Origin: Apostichopus japonicus
Lineage: Eukaryota; Echinodermata; Holothuroidea; Aspidochirotida; Stichopodidae
Assembly: GCF_037975245.1 (NCBI RefSeq)
Contig: NC_092576.1
Location: 12,515,111-12,579,110, forward strand
Reading direction: 5' to 3'
DNA length: 64,000 nt
Shown: in pieces, positions 49,681 through 60,693 of the stretch
Layout: each line of letters starts with the position of its first letter
Position numbering within the stretch: position 1 is the first letter of the stretch
Notes under the pieces: generated by a model
Seen by the model: the letters and a program-made list of their open reading frames with translations, nothing else
What the model was told of the DNA's origin: nothing
The model's database searches: none
Position numbers and translations under genes: made by a program

Positions 49681-52600
49681 CTTCTTTAACATGTTACAGC
49701 TGTTTTTTTTTTGTAAGCTTTTTTTTATTGAGCTGCATGTAATAATATATGGAAGGTAACAACAACAGATACATCAGCAGTGACAGTGCTGTACCTTGAG
49801 AGCAAAAAAAAAAAAACATCACATTAACCAGAAAACTTTAACAAGAAAAAATGCACCATGATCAACATGCCCATTTACAAGCTTTTAGGTTTAATGATGA
49901 AATTGTTTACTTGTCTAGAAGGCTTGTACGATTTCCATGAAGAGAAAAAAAGCTTTTGTCCCCTTAGAGTAAGCCACATCGAATGCATACTAAGTGGATA
50001 TCAACGTATAGCCAAGCCGGTTATGGCATCAACGCTCCTTCCAAATACTTCTTTTACAGCCACAATTTGGAATGAATCTGCCGTTAGTGGACTTGACCAT
50101 TTCAAACCACCACTGAGATTTCACTTCCGTTCTACGTTTAATTATATTGAACAGTACCTCATTTGTAAGTACAGTGTGGAGAAGATTAATAGTATCGGTA
50201 TCCGTAATTTGTTTTCAATTTCGGGAGAGATTTGGTGTTGCCAAGTTCCTTTTTACTTGTATATGTAATTGAAACTAATAACAAACTCGTGAACTTTTGT
50301 CAAGAAGCCATGTTCTAGTGTTGTAGTACTGGAAAAGCACTTGGCACTAGAACTGCACTTAAGCACTGTTTTCAAAAGATCGGTACTCGCACTAGGTGAA
50401 CAGTACTCGTACTCATCATTTCGTACCAGTACTCTGATGCTTACTTAAGTCATCGTACTTGTACTAGATTTACTGTTGTTTGATACCATTGTATTTGATC
50501 AAATTTATTTCTTATAAGCCTATAGGCAACTTTCACATCAATAAACAGAGTACAACCCATCATTTATTGACTTAGTTTGGCCTATGAGTTTCTTCAATAA
50601 TGATAACTTGCAGCTTAATAACCTTTAATCCAAAAAAGACCTTATTAATTATACTGGTGTAAACAGTCAAATATCAGCTGTTTGACTGAAGTCACTTAGA
50701 TTATGAAAACAGGGACTACGTACAGCTGCTAATTAAATATTAATAAGGAATGACTGCTAAATTAAGTTTGTTCTGAAAAAAATCCGCATCGGATCTCAAG
50801 GAAATCCTCATATCTTTACCAATAAACAAACCAAAAATGTTTAGACTATAAGAAATATAGCCTGGAATTGGAAAAGAAGCACATCTTAAATAACCGTTAT
50901 CAGAGGAACTGGGTAAAGTTTTCTTATGATTGAATGATGTATTTAAATTCTTCAAGTGATCAATCAATTTACCCGTTAAAATAACTTATAATACAAAAGT
51001 ATCACTGTATAGCCCATTTAAATCTTTAAGAATTAACTTAAGCGTTACTTCAGGCAGGTTAATTCGAAAAGGCGTTACGAAGGCTTTACGTCATCAGTTT
51101 ATACATTAAGAAACTGACGTTGGCATGCAATTGCATATGTAATATGACCGCTGCTTTGGTTGGATAATTATGAATACATTTGAATAGATTACTACGTTTA
51201 CTAAAGATATGACTCATACTTGGAAAAAAGACTAATAAAAGTAAACTGTACAAAAGTGTGAATCAAATACTAAATTCAGAACGTATGGCACATTAGTTGA
51301 ACGACAGGTTTTAACACGGCTATCACGGTAATACATACAGTAGTGGATGTATTCCTCGAAATAGCATTTATATCGGATTTATGTCTGCTTAATTTGGATT
51401 TATTTACTGGTTCTGTCATTGAAATTCGATACTGTCACAGTTACTTTATGCAGTTACCTTCAAATGAGAAAACACTTGATCTATTGCTATTGTATTGCTT
51501 ACGACGGTCACTGATATCATACCATACGCGCTAATTTACGTGCAAAAGAAAAAGCAATGCGCCTTTTGTTGCTTATGAATAAGAATCCTGTCGTCTGCTA
51601 CCCGCATCTATGTGCATTTTTGTTCAGTCCTGATAAGCTGCGTGCGTTTATTGCTGCAGTTCGATTGCTTGAAACAAAAATGAACTCAAAATGACAATGT
51701 TGTCATTAAAAGTTGCGGTAAACATCGAGAAATGTACCACTTTGCTAGATTCAATTGTTCGGGTAGCTTCACGAAGAACGTGATAGCTATAATATCATGT
51801 CATCAGCTGTTGTGGAATGTAATTTTATGATAAAGCACCTTTTTTTCTCCTATGTACATATTTTTGTATGTTGCCTGTTTTCCAGTTGTATAACTGTGGT
51901 TGTTTGTTGATGTTTAAGCAGGGACGGTCAAGTATGTATAAATGACATGTGCGCAAGTCTGTGTATCTAGGGTATCAATTTATTGCAGGCTGCAAGAGAG
52001 TTGGTTCTGATGGACAAGGTCGCCTCTGTTCGTCGTAAACGGGGAAGTTACTAGAGGTGCATAGACGTTAGAGCGGGGATCAGGGATTGTTCACCGGCTT
52101 GTAATTGGGTTCAGGTACATTTTAACCTTATTCGATATGTCACAATTGGTCAGAAAATCGTGTATAGGTTTCTAAACAGTTACGGGGCCGTTTAAAGTGC
52201 CGTGCAATTATCGTTTACAGACATTCATGGTGATTAAAGTTTGGAACAAGTTGCCAGGTAGAATCCTTGCCGAATTTTATAGCGTTTGTCAGAGCGTCGT
52301 AGCGTAAGGCTCGTGGGCTGACGCATTTCGTCGTTAGCTGTGCTTCGTTGCTCTTGACGAATTATTCGTCAGGCGCTGCGTTGTCCTTAGCGCAATGCGT
52401 ATAGTTATGCGTATAGCTGGTAGGCAACTTGCGCATTAAGGAATAGCTGTGTCGTGATACGGTTAGTTAATGTACAGTATCCGCTTGTCGTGCTTTAGTC
52501 GATAAGTTATTACTTCTTGTACATATTTATTTTGTTTAATACACTGTGAAAGATGTACCACGGGTACATTTTAAAGACAATTATCCTTTAAAAATCAGAA

Positions 52601-52893
52601 TGCACTGTTAGTGCATTATATTCAACGGTGTCTTCGGGTATCTACCTACCTAACTATCCCAACCTTTCTTACAAACCTGGTAATTCACCACACTACCGGA
52701 GCGGACATAGTAGCAATACATTAAAGGAGTACTATAATATTTCTGTGTCACAAGGGAGCTCGTCACATGGTTTGTACGTTGTTTTACGCGCTTCCGCATT
52801 GACATATTTGGTCAAGTTTGATATACACGCATATGGTTGAGTAATTGTCGCGAGCCTCGTCGACAAGTGGTAAGATTATGTACGGGGTACATA
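49681..52893 (+). repeat. Large direct duplication, copy 2 (3.21 kb)
   Basis: Partner of 43756-47024. The left junction follows a C-rich tract in both copies; the right junction is at GGGGTACATA, after which copy 1 continues TAAACTAGTACT and copy 2 passes into CCCTACAAACTTT and then a GTAAC satellite. The reading of 45546-45878 in copy 1 (110 residues) is broken by indels here, which argues against it being a conserved gene. Confidence 0.92.
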
Positions 52894-52914
52894 CCCTACA
52901 AACTTTTTATGCAA

Positions 52915-53722
52915 CGGTTTTGTGAAAGTTACATATACATTTTATGTAACGTTACATAACATAAATCGGAAACAGACATGCAACTTTGTGGACGCACATG
53001 CTTGTAACAGTTTCGTAATATGTTACGTCACCTAATAAAGTAACCGTTAACATAATTGTTACACAAAATGTTTGCATAATAGTAATGATCCAGTTACCTA
53101 ACATGTTATGTAACATGTTTTGTAACATTTGGTTATATAATTTTGTAACATACATGTAACCTTGTGGACGTAGGGGCTTGTAACCGTTTCGTAATATTTT
53201 ATGTCACCTAATAACGGAACTGTAACAGAATTGTTACACAAAATGTTTGCATAATAGTATTGCTCCAGTTACCTAACATGTTATGTAACATGTTTTGTAA
53301 CATAAGGTTATATAATTTAGTAACATACATGTAACCTCGTGCACGTACCAGCTTGTAACCGTTTTGTAATATTTTACGTCACTTAATAATGTAACCATAA
53401 CAGAATTGTTAAACAAAATGTTTGGCATCTCGATAATCAAACTGTAATGATATTGTTCCACAAAATATTATGTAACGTAGTGAGGTAACTGTAATAGTAT
53501 TGTTACACAACAGAGTTGGTAAATTGATAACCAAATTGTAATTTTGTTGTTACAAAATATTGTATGTAACTTATAATGTAACTGTAAGAGAATTGTTACA
53601 CAGATAGTTTTCTATCTTAATAACCAAACTGTAATGTTTTTGTTAAATAACATTTTACATAACCAGTTAACATAACTTTGACAATATTTTTTACACAAAA
53701 AAAGGTTTGAATTTTGATAACC
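52915..53722 (+). repeat. GTAAC/GTTAC-rich satellite
   Basis: Units of about 176 bases repeat from about 52970 to 53420, each with ATACATGTAACCTTGTGGAC-like, GCTTGTAACCGTTT, AATTGTTACACAAAATGTTT and AACATGTTATGTAACATGTT words. From about 53420 a related but more degenerate set with a period near 90 continues to 53722. The unit is full of short palindromes. It ends where the DUF4806 gene unit begins. Confidence 0.85.
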
Positions 53723-54626
53723 AGAACAGAGCTATTGGTCTACCTGCAGATTTTACTGAGTTACACATGCGGTTACATATGAAGAAATAATGACGAACAC
53801 AGTGAAATAAGTTGCTCTCATTTTATTACGCCTATAAATTACAAAGCGAGAAAATGAGTTCCAGCGTTAAATATTGCAACAGCACTAAAGAAATTCACTC
53901 GTCAACTGTTTGTGGTGTAGTCCGAGATTTTCGCCCTCCCTCACAGTCAGATGCATCCTTCAGAAATCTCACCACCGTCGCCTGAATACCAGATGAAGTC
54001 GATTGTGCAGTTTCTCCGTACAGCTTCTGTTTTAATCGAAACACATTACACAAAACATTACATACAGTAAAAGACTGCATTCTACACAAGCAATAAAATG
54101 AAGCCAATAATGGGTTACCCGATACTCATATCTAGAACAGTTACTACTGTTCATGTTCCACAACTATGCATCAGTTACTACTGTACTGTGCTCGTAACAC
54201 AGTAACATGTGTTACAGGTGGCACATGGCAAGTTTTTTTGTAAATGCAAATTTAAAAAAAAAATAATAACTTAAAATTATAAAATTTCAAACATTAAAAT
54301 TACTGCAAATTTTCACCTGTCTGACTCTTAGTTCAACGTGTCACAGCTTTTTGATAATTACTGTGCCAACTGTAACACTAGCTATGAGTATCGGCTGGGG
54401 TCTCACATTATGATCACAATTGCTTAAACTACATTATTCACATTTTCACACATTTACCATTTTTTCAGTGATATACGAAATATTTCCTTTGCCTTTGACA
54501 GTCACCTTCTTTCATTTTATACTGAGCACATGCATTACTGTTGCAAATCCAGGTCCCATCAATTGGGAAAGAAAGTGACAATGGACTGGTCAATAAAATC
54601 ATATGGTGAATTAACTTTAAAATTAA
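53723..54626 (-). pseudogene. DUF4806-like gene, split copy: 3' part
   Basis: This matches 55337-56256 of the continuous copy. The last coding exon is 54026-53895 on the minus strand, after an acceptor ending AACAG, and reads KLYGETAQSTSSGIQ then VVRFLKDASDCEGGRKSR to a stop; the second part fits the end of DUF4806-type domains (a hydrophobic helix followed by A-x-D-R-like residues). At 54626 the homology stops within or at the edge of the preceding exon, where a 6.07-kb segment begins; the rest of this gene resumes at 60694. DUF4806 is an animal domain of unknown function. Separated from its 5' part, this piece is unlikely to be expressed normally. Confidence 0.6.
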
Positions 54627-54639
54627 CCCAGATAACATC

Positions 54640-55120
54640 ATGCTAGCGGTCCACCGGCGGCCCGCCAGCTGCACCACTGGCGGTCCACCGGCGGGGAAAG
54701 CCGGCGGAACGCCAGAGATTTGGCCGGCTTTAATCCGGCGGTCCGCCGGCGTCTACGCCAGAAGACCGCCGGAGAAACGCCAGCGTACCGCCGGTGTATC
54801 ACAAGCAGACCGCTAAAGAAACGCCAGCGTACCGCCGGTGTACCGCCAAAGAAACGCCAGCGTTCCGCCGGTGTACCGCCAGTGTTCCACCGGCAGATCG
54901 CCGAAGAAACTCCAGCGTACCGCCGGTGTTCCACCAGTAGACCGCCAAAGAAACGCCAGCGTACCGCCGAAGAAACGCCAGCGTACCGCCGGTGTACCGT
55001 CAGTGTTCCACCAGCAGACCGCCGAAGAAACGCCAGTGTACCGCCGGTGTACTACCAGCAGACCGCCGGAGAAACACAAGCTTACCACCGGAGTACCGCT
55101 GAATTTCTGTCAGAGAGAGC
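54640..55120 (+). repeat. GC-rich CCGCCGG/CGCCAGCG minisatellite, left arm
   Basis: Irregular tandem units, mostly GAAACGCCAGCGTACCGCCG then GTGT, with an optional insert ACCGCCAGTGTTCCACCAGC then AGACCGCCAAA. The GC content contrasts sharply with the AT-rich surroundings. Open frames of up to 168 residues on both strands are produced by the repeat. Confidence 0.9.
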
Positions 55121-55336
55121 CACTGGCTATCCACTAGCTAATATCCAGTGTTCTGGCGACCTGCTACCCCAAATCTGGTATTCCGCCAGCAACCCGCTAG
55201 GCAGAGATCTTCACATGAATTGCTAACCAAATATCTGTGTTCCGGCAGAAAACTGTCTGTCAAATATCTGGTTTTGTCCCAGCACATTGTCAAGGGAATG
55301 CCAGCAAGAGTGCCAGCTTGTTTGGGGTGTACTACT
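55121..55336. other. Short transition between the left arm and the gene unit
   Basis: Lower-GC sequence in which CCAGCA, CCAGTG and CCAGCTT words recall the minisatellite. It ends at TACTACT, directly before the AGAACAGAGC start of the gene unit. Confidence 0.4.
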
Positions 55337-55508
55337 AGAACAGAGCTATTGGTCTACCTGCAGATTTTACTGAATTACACATGCGGTTACATTTGAAGAA
55401 ATAATGACTAACACAGTGAAATTAGTTGCTATCATTTTATTACGCCTGTAAATTACAAAGCGAGAAAATGAGTTCCAGCATTAAATATTGCAACAGCACT
55501 AAAGAAAT

Positions 55509-57518
55509 TCACTCGTCAACTGTTTGTGGTGTAGTCCGAGATTTTCGCCCTCCCTCACAATCAGATGCATCCTTCAGAAATCTCACCACCGCCGCCTGAA
55601 TATCAGATGAAGTCGATTGTGCAGTTCCTCCGTACAGCTTCTGTTAATACGAAACACATTACACAAAACATTACATAAAAGACTGCATTCTACACAAGCA
55701 ATAAAATGAAGCCAATAATGGGTTACCCGGTACTCATAGCTAGAACAGTTACTACTGTTCATGTTCCACAACCATGTATCAGTTACTACTGTACTGTGCT
55801 CGTAACACAGTAACATGTGTTACAGGTGGCACGTGGCAAGTTTTTTGTAAATGCAAATTTAAAAAAAAAAAAAAATTAAATTATAAAATTTAAAACATTA
55901 AAAAAAATTTAATTTAATTTTTTTTTAAATTACTGCAAATTTTCACCTGTCTGACTCTTAGTTCGAGGTGTCACAGCTTTGTGATAATTACTGTGCCAAC
56001 TGTAACACTAGCTATGAGTATCGGCTGGGGTCTCACATTATGATCACAATTGGTTAAACTACATTATTCACATTTTCACACATTTACCATTTTTTCAGTG
56101 ATATACGAAATATTTCCTTTGCCTTTGACAGTCACCTTCTTTCATTTTATACTGAACACATGCATTACTGTTGCAAATCCAGGTCCCATCAATTGGGAAA
56201 GAAAGTGACAATGGACTGGTCAATAAAATCATATGGTGAATTAACTTTAAAATCAATGCTGAATGCTGCTTTTCAACTGCATCTGAAACAACACATCTTA
56301 CATCAACATATATTTGTAGTAACTTTTTTAAATGACCAGAATTCAATGTATATTAAAGCAAGAATTCTCGTTGATGGGGTGTTGCATTGAAAAGTTGGCC
56401 GATCCATGAGTCAAATGCACAACCCCTTCCCCACAACTCAAGGTTCTCTTCACTGCTGCTGAAAACAAATATGACACATATAAACTCACTTTCAATTATG
56501 AATTTCATACATGTAGCTTCGCAAAGGCTGTTTTCCCAGTGGTACATGTCCAGTTCAGTGTGGTAGCAACTGCATTTGCCAACACATCACCCAGGATTCT
56601 TTAACGCACTCCTTCAACGTGTTGCCACCAAGAATTGATAGTCTTTTCTTCTTGAAACAACAACAAAAGAAAAGTTAATCAGAAACCATTCAATAATTAT
56701 TATACAAACATAAATATTCAAGTAATTCTATTTCATCCCACACTTTGGCATCTTTTGCTAATTTCTTATCAATATTTTAAGAGGAACTAGCAATGCAGTG
56801 CTGCAATGTTCCTTTCTGAGTCCAGTCAAAAACAAGATTGATTTAACAGCCCACTTATGTAGAATGCACCGCAATGTAAAATAATTTCTGGCCAAACTCT
56901 TGTTATCTAAATGCTTTCATGTCTGTTACTACCTTAGAGTTTTAATTGTCTCCCAGGAAAAGGAAATTAGCCCCTCAGGAAATATTTTATTTTGTACAGA
57001 CCACTGACACAATAAAACCTGACTTGGCTTCAAATTTATAATGATAAACTAACATTACACTCTGGAAAACTGTTTTCTGATTACTTTCCTTACACTTTTA
57101 AACTGACTTACCAAATATCTTTCCAAAGCCTTGTTTGTTTCAATAGAGTCATCCAGGTTATTAAATTCCTCCAAAGATCCCACAGGAATAGTAATGCGCT
57201 GGCTTCTAACTTAGTTCCTGAAAATCCTGATCTGGAAAAATTGATAAATTGTGATTAAATCTGCTGACTCCATCTTCCTCAAAAAGCAACAACAACAACA
57301 TACTTTGGTGTTTCCATACTGCAAATTAAAGTTAACAGTAAATAAGTTCACAACAACATATTGTGCAGGAGAGGAAAGGCTATCTGTCGCTCCTTTATAT
57401 ACTTAGAATCCTTTCACTATTAACTTCAACTGTGTCATCATGCAGCTCAAAGTTATCATTATTGCATGTTTCTTGTAAAATAGTGTTGACATGCCCATCA
57501 ACCTCATTTTGTATTTTC
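55509..57518 (-). pseudogene. DUF4806-like gene, continuous copy, frameshifted
   Basis: Minus-strand exons recognised: 57518-57403, acidic (EVDGHVNTILQ, then NNDNFELHDDTVEVNSERIL); 57205-57112 (RITIPVGSLEEFN), ending at donor GTAAGT; 56650-56511, with GGNTLKECVK and the NWTCTTGKTAFAKLH block; about 56322-56250 (VRCVVSDAVEK); and 55640-55509 (KLYGGTAQSTSSDIQ to stop). The order Leu-rich start, GG, V-x-x-I-L, N-W-T-x-x-x-G-K-x-A-F-x-x-L fits DUF4806. The third exon has lost one base in a T run (plus strand 56600-56602) compared with the other copy, breaking the frame. Phases between the first two exons do not join directly, so an exon is missing from the model. Exons upstream of 57518 were not identified. 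Confidence 0.6.
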
Positions 57519-58264
57519 CTTGTTTAGTTCGCCAGGGATTTCACATGAGTCATTTTTTCCCTGTTAATCTACCACAAAAAAAGAACCAAAAACAACAACC
57601 TAGAGCTCTTCATTCTGTATCCATTACTTACAATGGGCATCACCCCTTCAATTAATTTTTTTTTTTGGAGAACTTCCTACAGTGTCCCTATATAAGGTCA
57701 AATTTACATCATCAAATACAGACAAATCATGTTATTTGTTACTTTGTCTGCAGAGCTTTTTAAACAGAATAACAACTGGTAATTACCCTCCTGCTTGCCC
57801 AAAGTTGTATCTACTTTCATTGCCATTTAATTCACCTGGGAATACAATAGAGGGGCAAATTGAACCTAAACTACCTCCACTAACTATGCTTTCAATGATT
57901 TATTGCCAAGGAATTTAAACAGTTCTCCCCGCAACACTGTAAACTTTTAACCCTTTAAAGTAACTTTCCATAGAGTTAAATAGTGGCATGCAGTACAGAC
58001 ATAGCATAGAGGCAGTTCAGCTATTGGGCAAATAAACTTTACTTTAACTAGGGATCACTTCAATGTAGGCAGTTATTTTCTTGGAAATCATGCGCAGAAT
58101 GATTCACCAGAAACTGAGCACATGGAATAGACCCAATGCAAATATTTCAAATTGACAGTAGCCAAGACAAAAAGCAACAAAAAGAGATAAGGCAGCCACA
58201 ATTTTTTTAGAAGCCTAGAGGCTAGATATGAAATATTTTTCATTATCGTGTTGGTTGGTATCAC

Positions 58265-58554
58265 CAAGGGCGTAGGAACCGGGGGGGCTGGGGGGTGCCA
58301 GCCCCCCAGTGAAAAATGTGGAGGGGCGGAAGTATCATTCCGCCCCCCCCCCCGCAAGTCAGAAAACCCCTTTTTCATTTCGAAATGAGAAAAAAAATCT
58401 CATCTGGAGCACCAAATTGCATCTAAGGCCAGGCGAAAATACAAAATTAAGTTTACAAAATGGAGTGGGTGTTGAAGTGTGCCATATTGCACCCTCTTCC
58501 AGGCCGGCCATCAGTTTTCAGCCCCCCACTCAAAAGTACCTTCCTATGCTACTG
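58265..58554. mobile_element. Non-autonomous hAT-type element (290 bp) within the gene unit
   Basis: Starts CAAGGGCGTAGGAACC and ends, on the other strand, CAGTAGCATAGGAA; the ends are imperfectly inverted. The 8-bp duplication GGTATCAC is at 58257-58264 and 58555-58562. G and C runs follow the left end. The internal word GCACCAAATTGCATCT also occurs in the element at 8611-9122, so the two are related. Confidence 0.85.
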
Positions 58555-59499
58555 GGTATCACTATACTCCACAGGAGTACTCATAAACTATGATGACGAT
58601 GATCTATTGTTCTCCAAAATGCTTAATTTGTCACATAAACTTTGAAGCCTAAGCACTAAACATGAAATCCAAAAAGATTTAACCACCAACCCATTCCTGA
58701 TACTTAAAAACAACCAAACTTATATTATTATTAATAAGGTTTTAACATTGAGTCTTCACCTTCTTAACTAGGCCTAGGGGCCTAGCTATAAACAAATAAA
58801 ACAGTACATTATTTCTTAAAAGTTATGGATGACCATGATTTTTCAATACTGTAAAATACCAAATGATTTAAAACTAGGCCTAGGCCCCTAGTACCAGTGT
58901 ACTACTACTACTAGTAGTAACTAGTACTAGGTTAGGTATAGTAATATATATTTCAGAATATGATATTTAAAATTAGGAGGAAGCCTTCCATAGTCATCTA
59001 GTAATATTTACAGTATTAACCTTCTGCAGATAACAGTTTTCTTCTAATACAGTCAGCAAACAAATGTTTCCGCATAACATTGCATAACCTAGCTATTATA
59101 CAAACAACGGTCATTAGTTTACCTTTATGTGTGATCGTTATTGCTCAGCCTAACACAATTAACACCTACAAATGTAGGCTAGGTGTAATTCATACACCGC
59201 GAAAGGCTTCTCATTAAGCGATACATTCTAGCCTAACGCTAGATTACGTCTATGTTTATTTAAAAAATAGTCACTTCAAATACTTGCGAAATCAATTATG
59301 TACAACTGTCAACCCTTAGTAAGAAAAAACAGGTACATACCTCTTAAGCAAATTTGTATCTGCAGACTGCAAGTACTTTCAAAAGAATAGATCAGGATAT
59401 CCGACATCGAAAGAGTTGTAACGGATTACGAAAGCGACCGCTTTTCAAACTAGCTGCTATATCTGAGTACACTGAGCATTGCGGTTTAGCGATTGGATG

Positions 59500-60000
59500 C
59501 CAGTTATACTAGGCTCGTTCGATCAGTGAAAAATGTTTTCTGACCTGTTTTCTCTCAACTACGCTAAATTGTTGATTAATAAATACTTCTTGGGATAGTT
59601 GAAATTTATTCAAGTATTTGGATATCGCTTATAACGTTATTGCTTAATATTTATTTCAGAATTTGAATTTGTTGAAAATATTATTCTGTAAGTGTTCCTG
59701 TGGTTAAGGGTATTACCGCCCATTTTGCCCAAATGCTTGCCAACATTTCTTCATGTGGTATCCGTCAGACTCGTTCGATCAGTAATTTTTTTCCCCTTCA
59801 AATATTATGTAGTGTATGATAATATATATTACATTGGATGGTAAGCAAAATTGAACTACTTTGAGTTAGCTCAATCTTTAATTACCTTATAGTTATTGGC
59901 GAATATAGGTTATAGGAAAATATTATTCTGTTAATTGTGCCAGTGTGGTAAGGTAACTTCCCGCCAATTCTGCACAAAAGCTATCCAATATTTCCTCCGG
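59500..60000 (+). repeat. Diverged tandem repeat, about 250-bp unit, right arm
   Basis: CTCGTTCGATCAGT occurs at about 59513 and 59769, and GAAAATATTATTCTGT at about 59674 and 59917, each followed by related words ending in ACCGCCCA or CCCGCCAA. Two units are visible. Confidence 0.75.
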
Positions 60001-60339
60001 CGGTACTGCTGTCGGCATTCCGCTGGACTTACAAGCCAGCTGTAATATCTATCGGTCCGTTAGCGGGCCACCAGCCGTTGCCTAATAACGTATTAGCCCA
60101 TGCAGCCGCATACTATGTACACAAAATCCAAGTATTCTTAATTTATCTCTCCACAGGAACAACTATATACAAAAAGCACAGGTAAAATAGTTTCATAGAA
60201 ACTCATCTTTAACTAAACTTTCACATAGAGACTTAAGATTTTGGACGGACCCGATCCGATGGTCAATGTGTATGTGAGCTTGTGTAAATTGCTGAGTGAC
60301 TTTCTTAACATAATATTTGTGGGAAATTTTCTACGGTGT

Positions 60340-60680
60340 TACGCGGTCGGTCTGCTGTCGGAATTCTGCTAGGTTTTTCCAAGCAACAATGTCTATCGGT
60401 CCGTTGGCGGTCCTCCAGCGTGTAACCATCGGCTTTTTTATGACGTCGATACGCTGTTGGTCCGCTGTCGGCAATACGCTGGGTTTTTCCAAGCAGCTAT
60501 GTCTATCGGTCCGTTGGCGGACCTCCAGCGTGTAACCGCCGGCTTTATTACGACGTCGATACGCTGTTGGTCCGCTGTCGGCAATACGCTGGGTTTTTCC
60601 AAGCAGCAATGTCTATCGGTCCGTTGGCGGACCTCCAGCGTTTTACCGCCAGCGTTTTTACGCCAGCGGACCGCCAGTGT
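60340..60680 (+). repeat. 110-bp GC-rich minisatellite, right arm
   Basis: GTCTATCGGTCCGTTGGCGG occurs at 60391, 60501 and 60611, exactly 110 bases apart. Each unit continues with CCTCCAGCGTGTAACC, ACGTCGATACGCTGTTGGTC and GCTGTCGGCAATACGCTGGG. A diverged relative stands at about 60003-60075. The words are like those of the left arm but the unit differs. Confidence 0.92.
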
Positions 60681-60693
60681 GATGCGTACTGGG

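Larger units (their letters stand above)
55337..59468 (-). repeat. Gene unit, continuous copy (4.13 kb)
   Basis: It begins at AGAACAGAGCTATTGGTCTA and ends at TATATCTGAG. It is matched by 53723-54626 plus 60694-63916, which sum to almost the same length (about 4.13 kb). Both copies carry the same hAT element at the same site, so that insertion is older than the duplication. The unit ends just upstream (minus strand) of a putative leader exon, donor at 59340, so the copied segment spans a gene from about its promoter to past its stop. Confidence 0.9.
54627..60693. mobile_element. Putative gene-carrying mobile segment with CCCAG ends and minisatellite arms
   Basis: The segment interrupts a sequence that is continuous at 56245-56265 in the second gene copy. 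Left end: CCCAGATAACATCATGCTAG then CGGTCCACCGGCG. Right end, complement: CCCAGTACGCATCACACTGG then CGGTCCGCTGGCG. These match at most positions over about 34 bases. AA is present at both flanks and once at the empty site (56255-56256), consistent with a 2-bp target duplication. Each arm carries GC-rich tandem repeats built from CGCCAGCG, CCGCCGG and GGCGGTCCGC words. The interior holds a complete gene unit (55337-59468). No transposase is recognised, so movement would depend on one elsewhere. Tandem duplication with rearranged ends is the alternative. Confidence 0.55.

Noticed and set aside
43756-52893. The two 3.2-kb blocks as LTRs of one large retroelement
   Set aside because: No TG...CA ends, primer-binding site or purine tract at the inner borders, and the 2.66 kb between contains no gag-pol sequence.
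54720-55226. 168-residue frame rich in Arg, Pro, Ala and Thr, and overlapping minus-strand frames
   Set aside because: Produced by the GC-rich minisatellite, which is open on both strands; composition is that of the repeat.
57682-57918. 78-residue plus-strand frame, repeated at 62202-62387
   Set aside because: It sits in the gene unit on the strand opposite the exon set, its frame differs between copies because of an indel, and it shows no motif.
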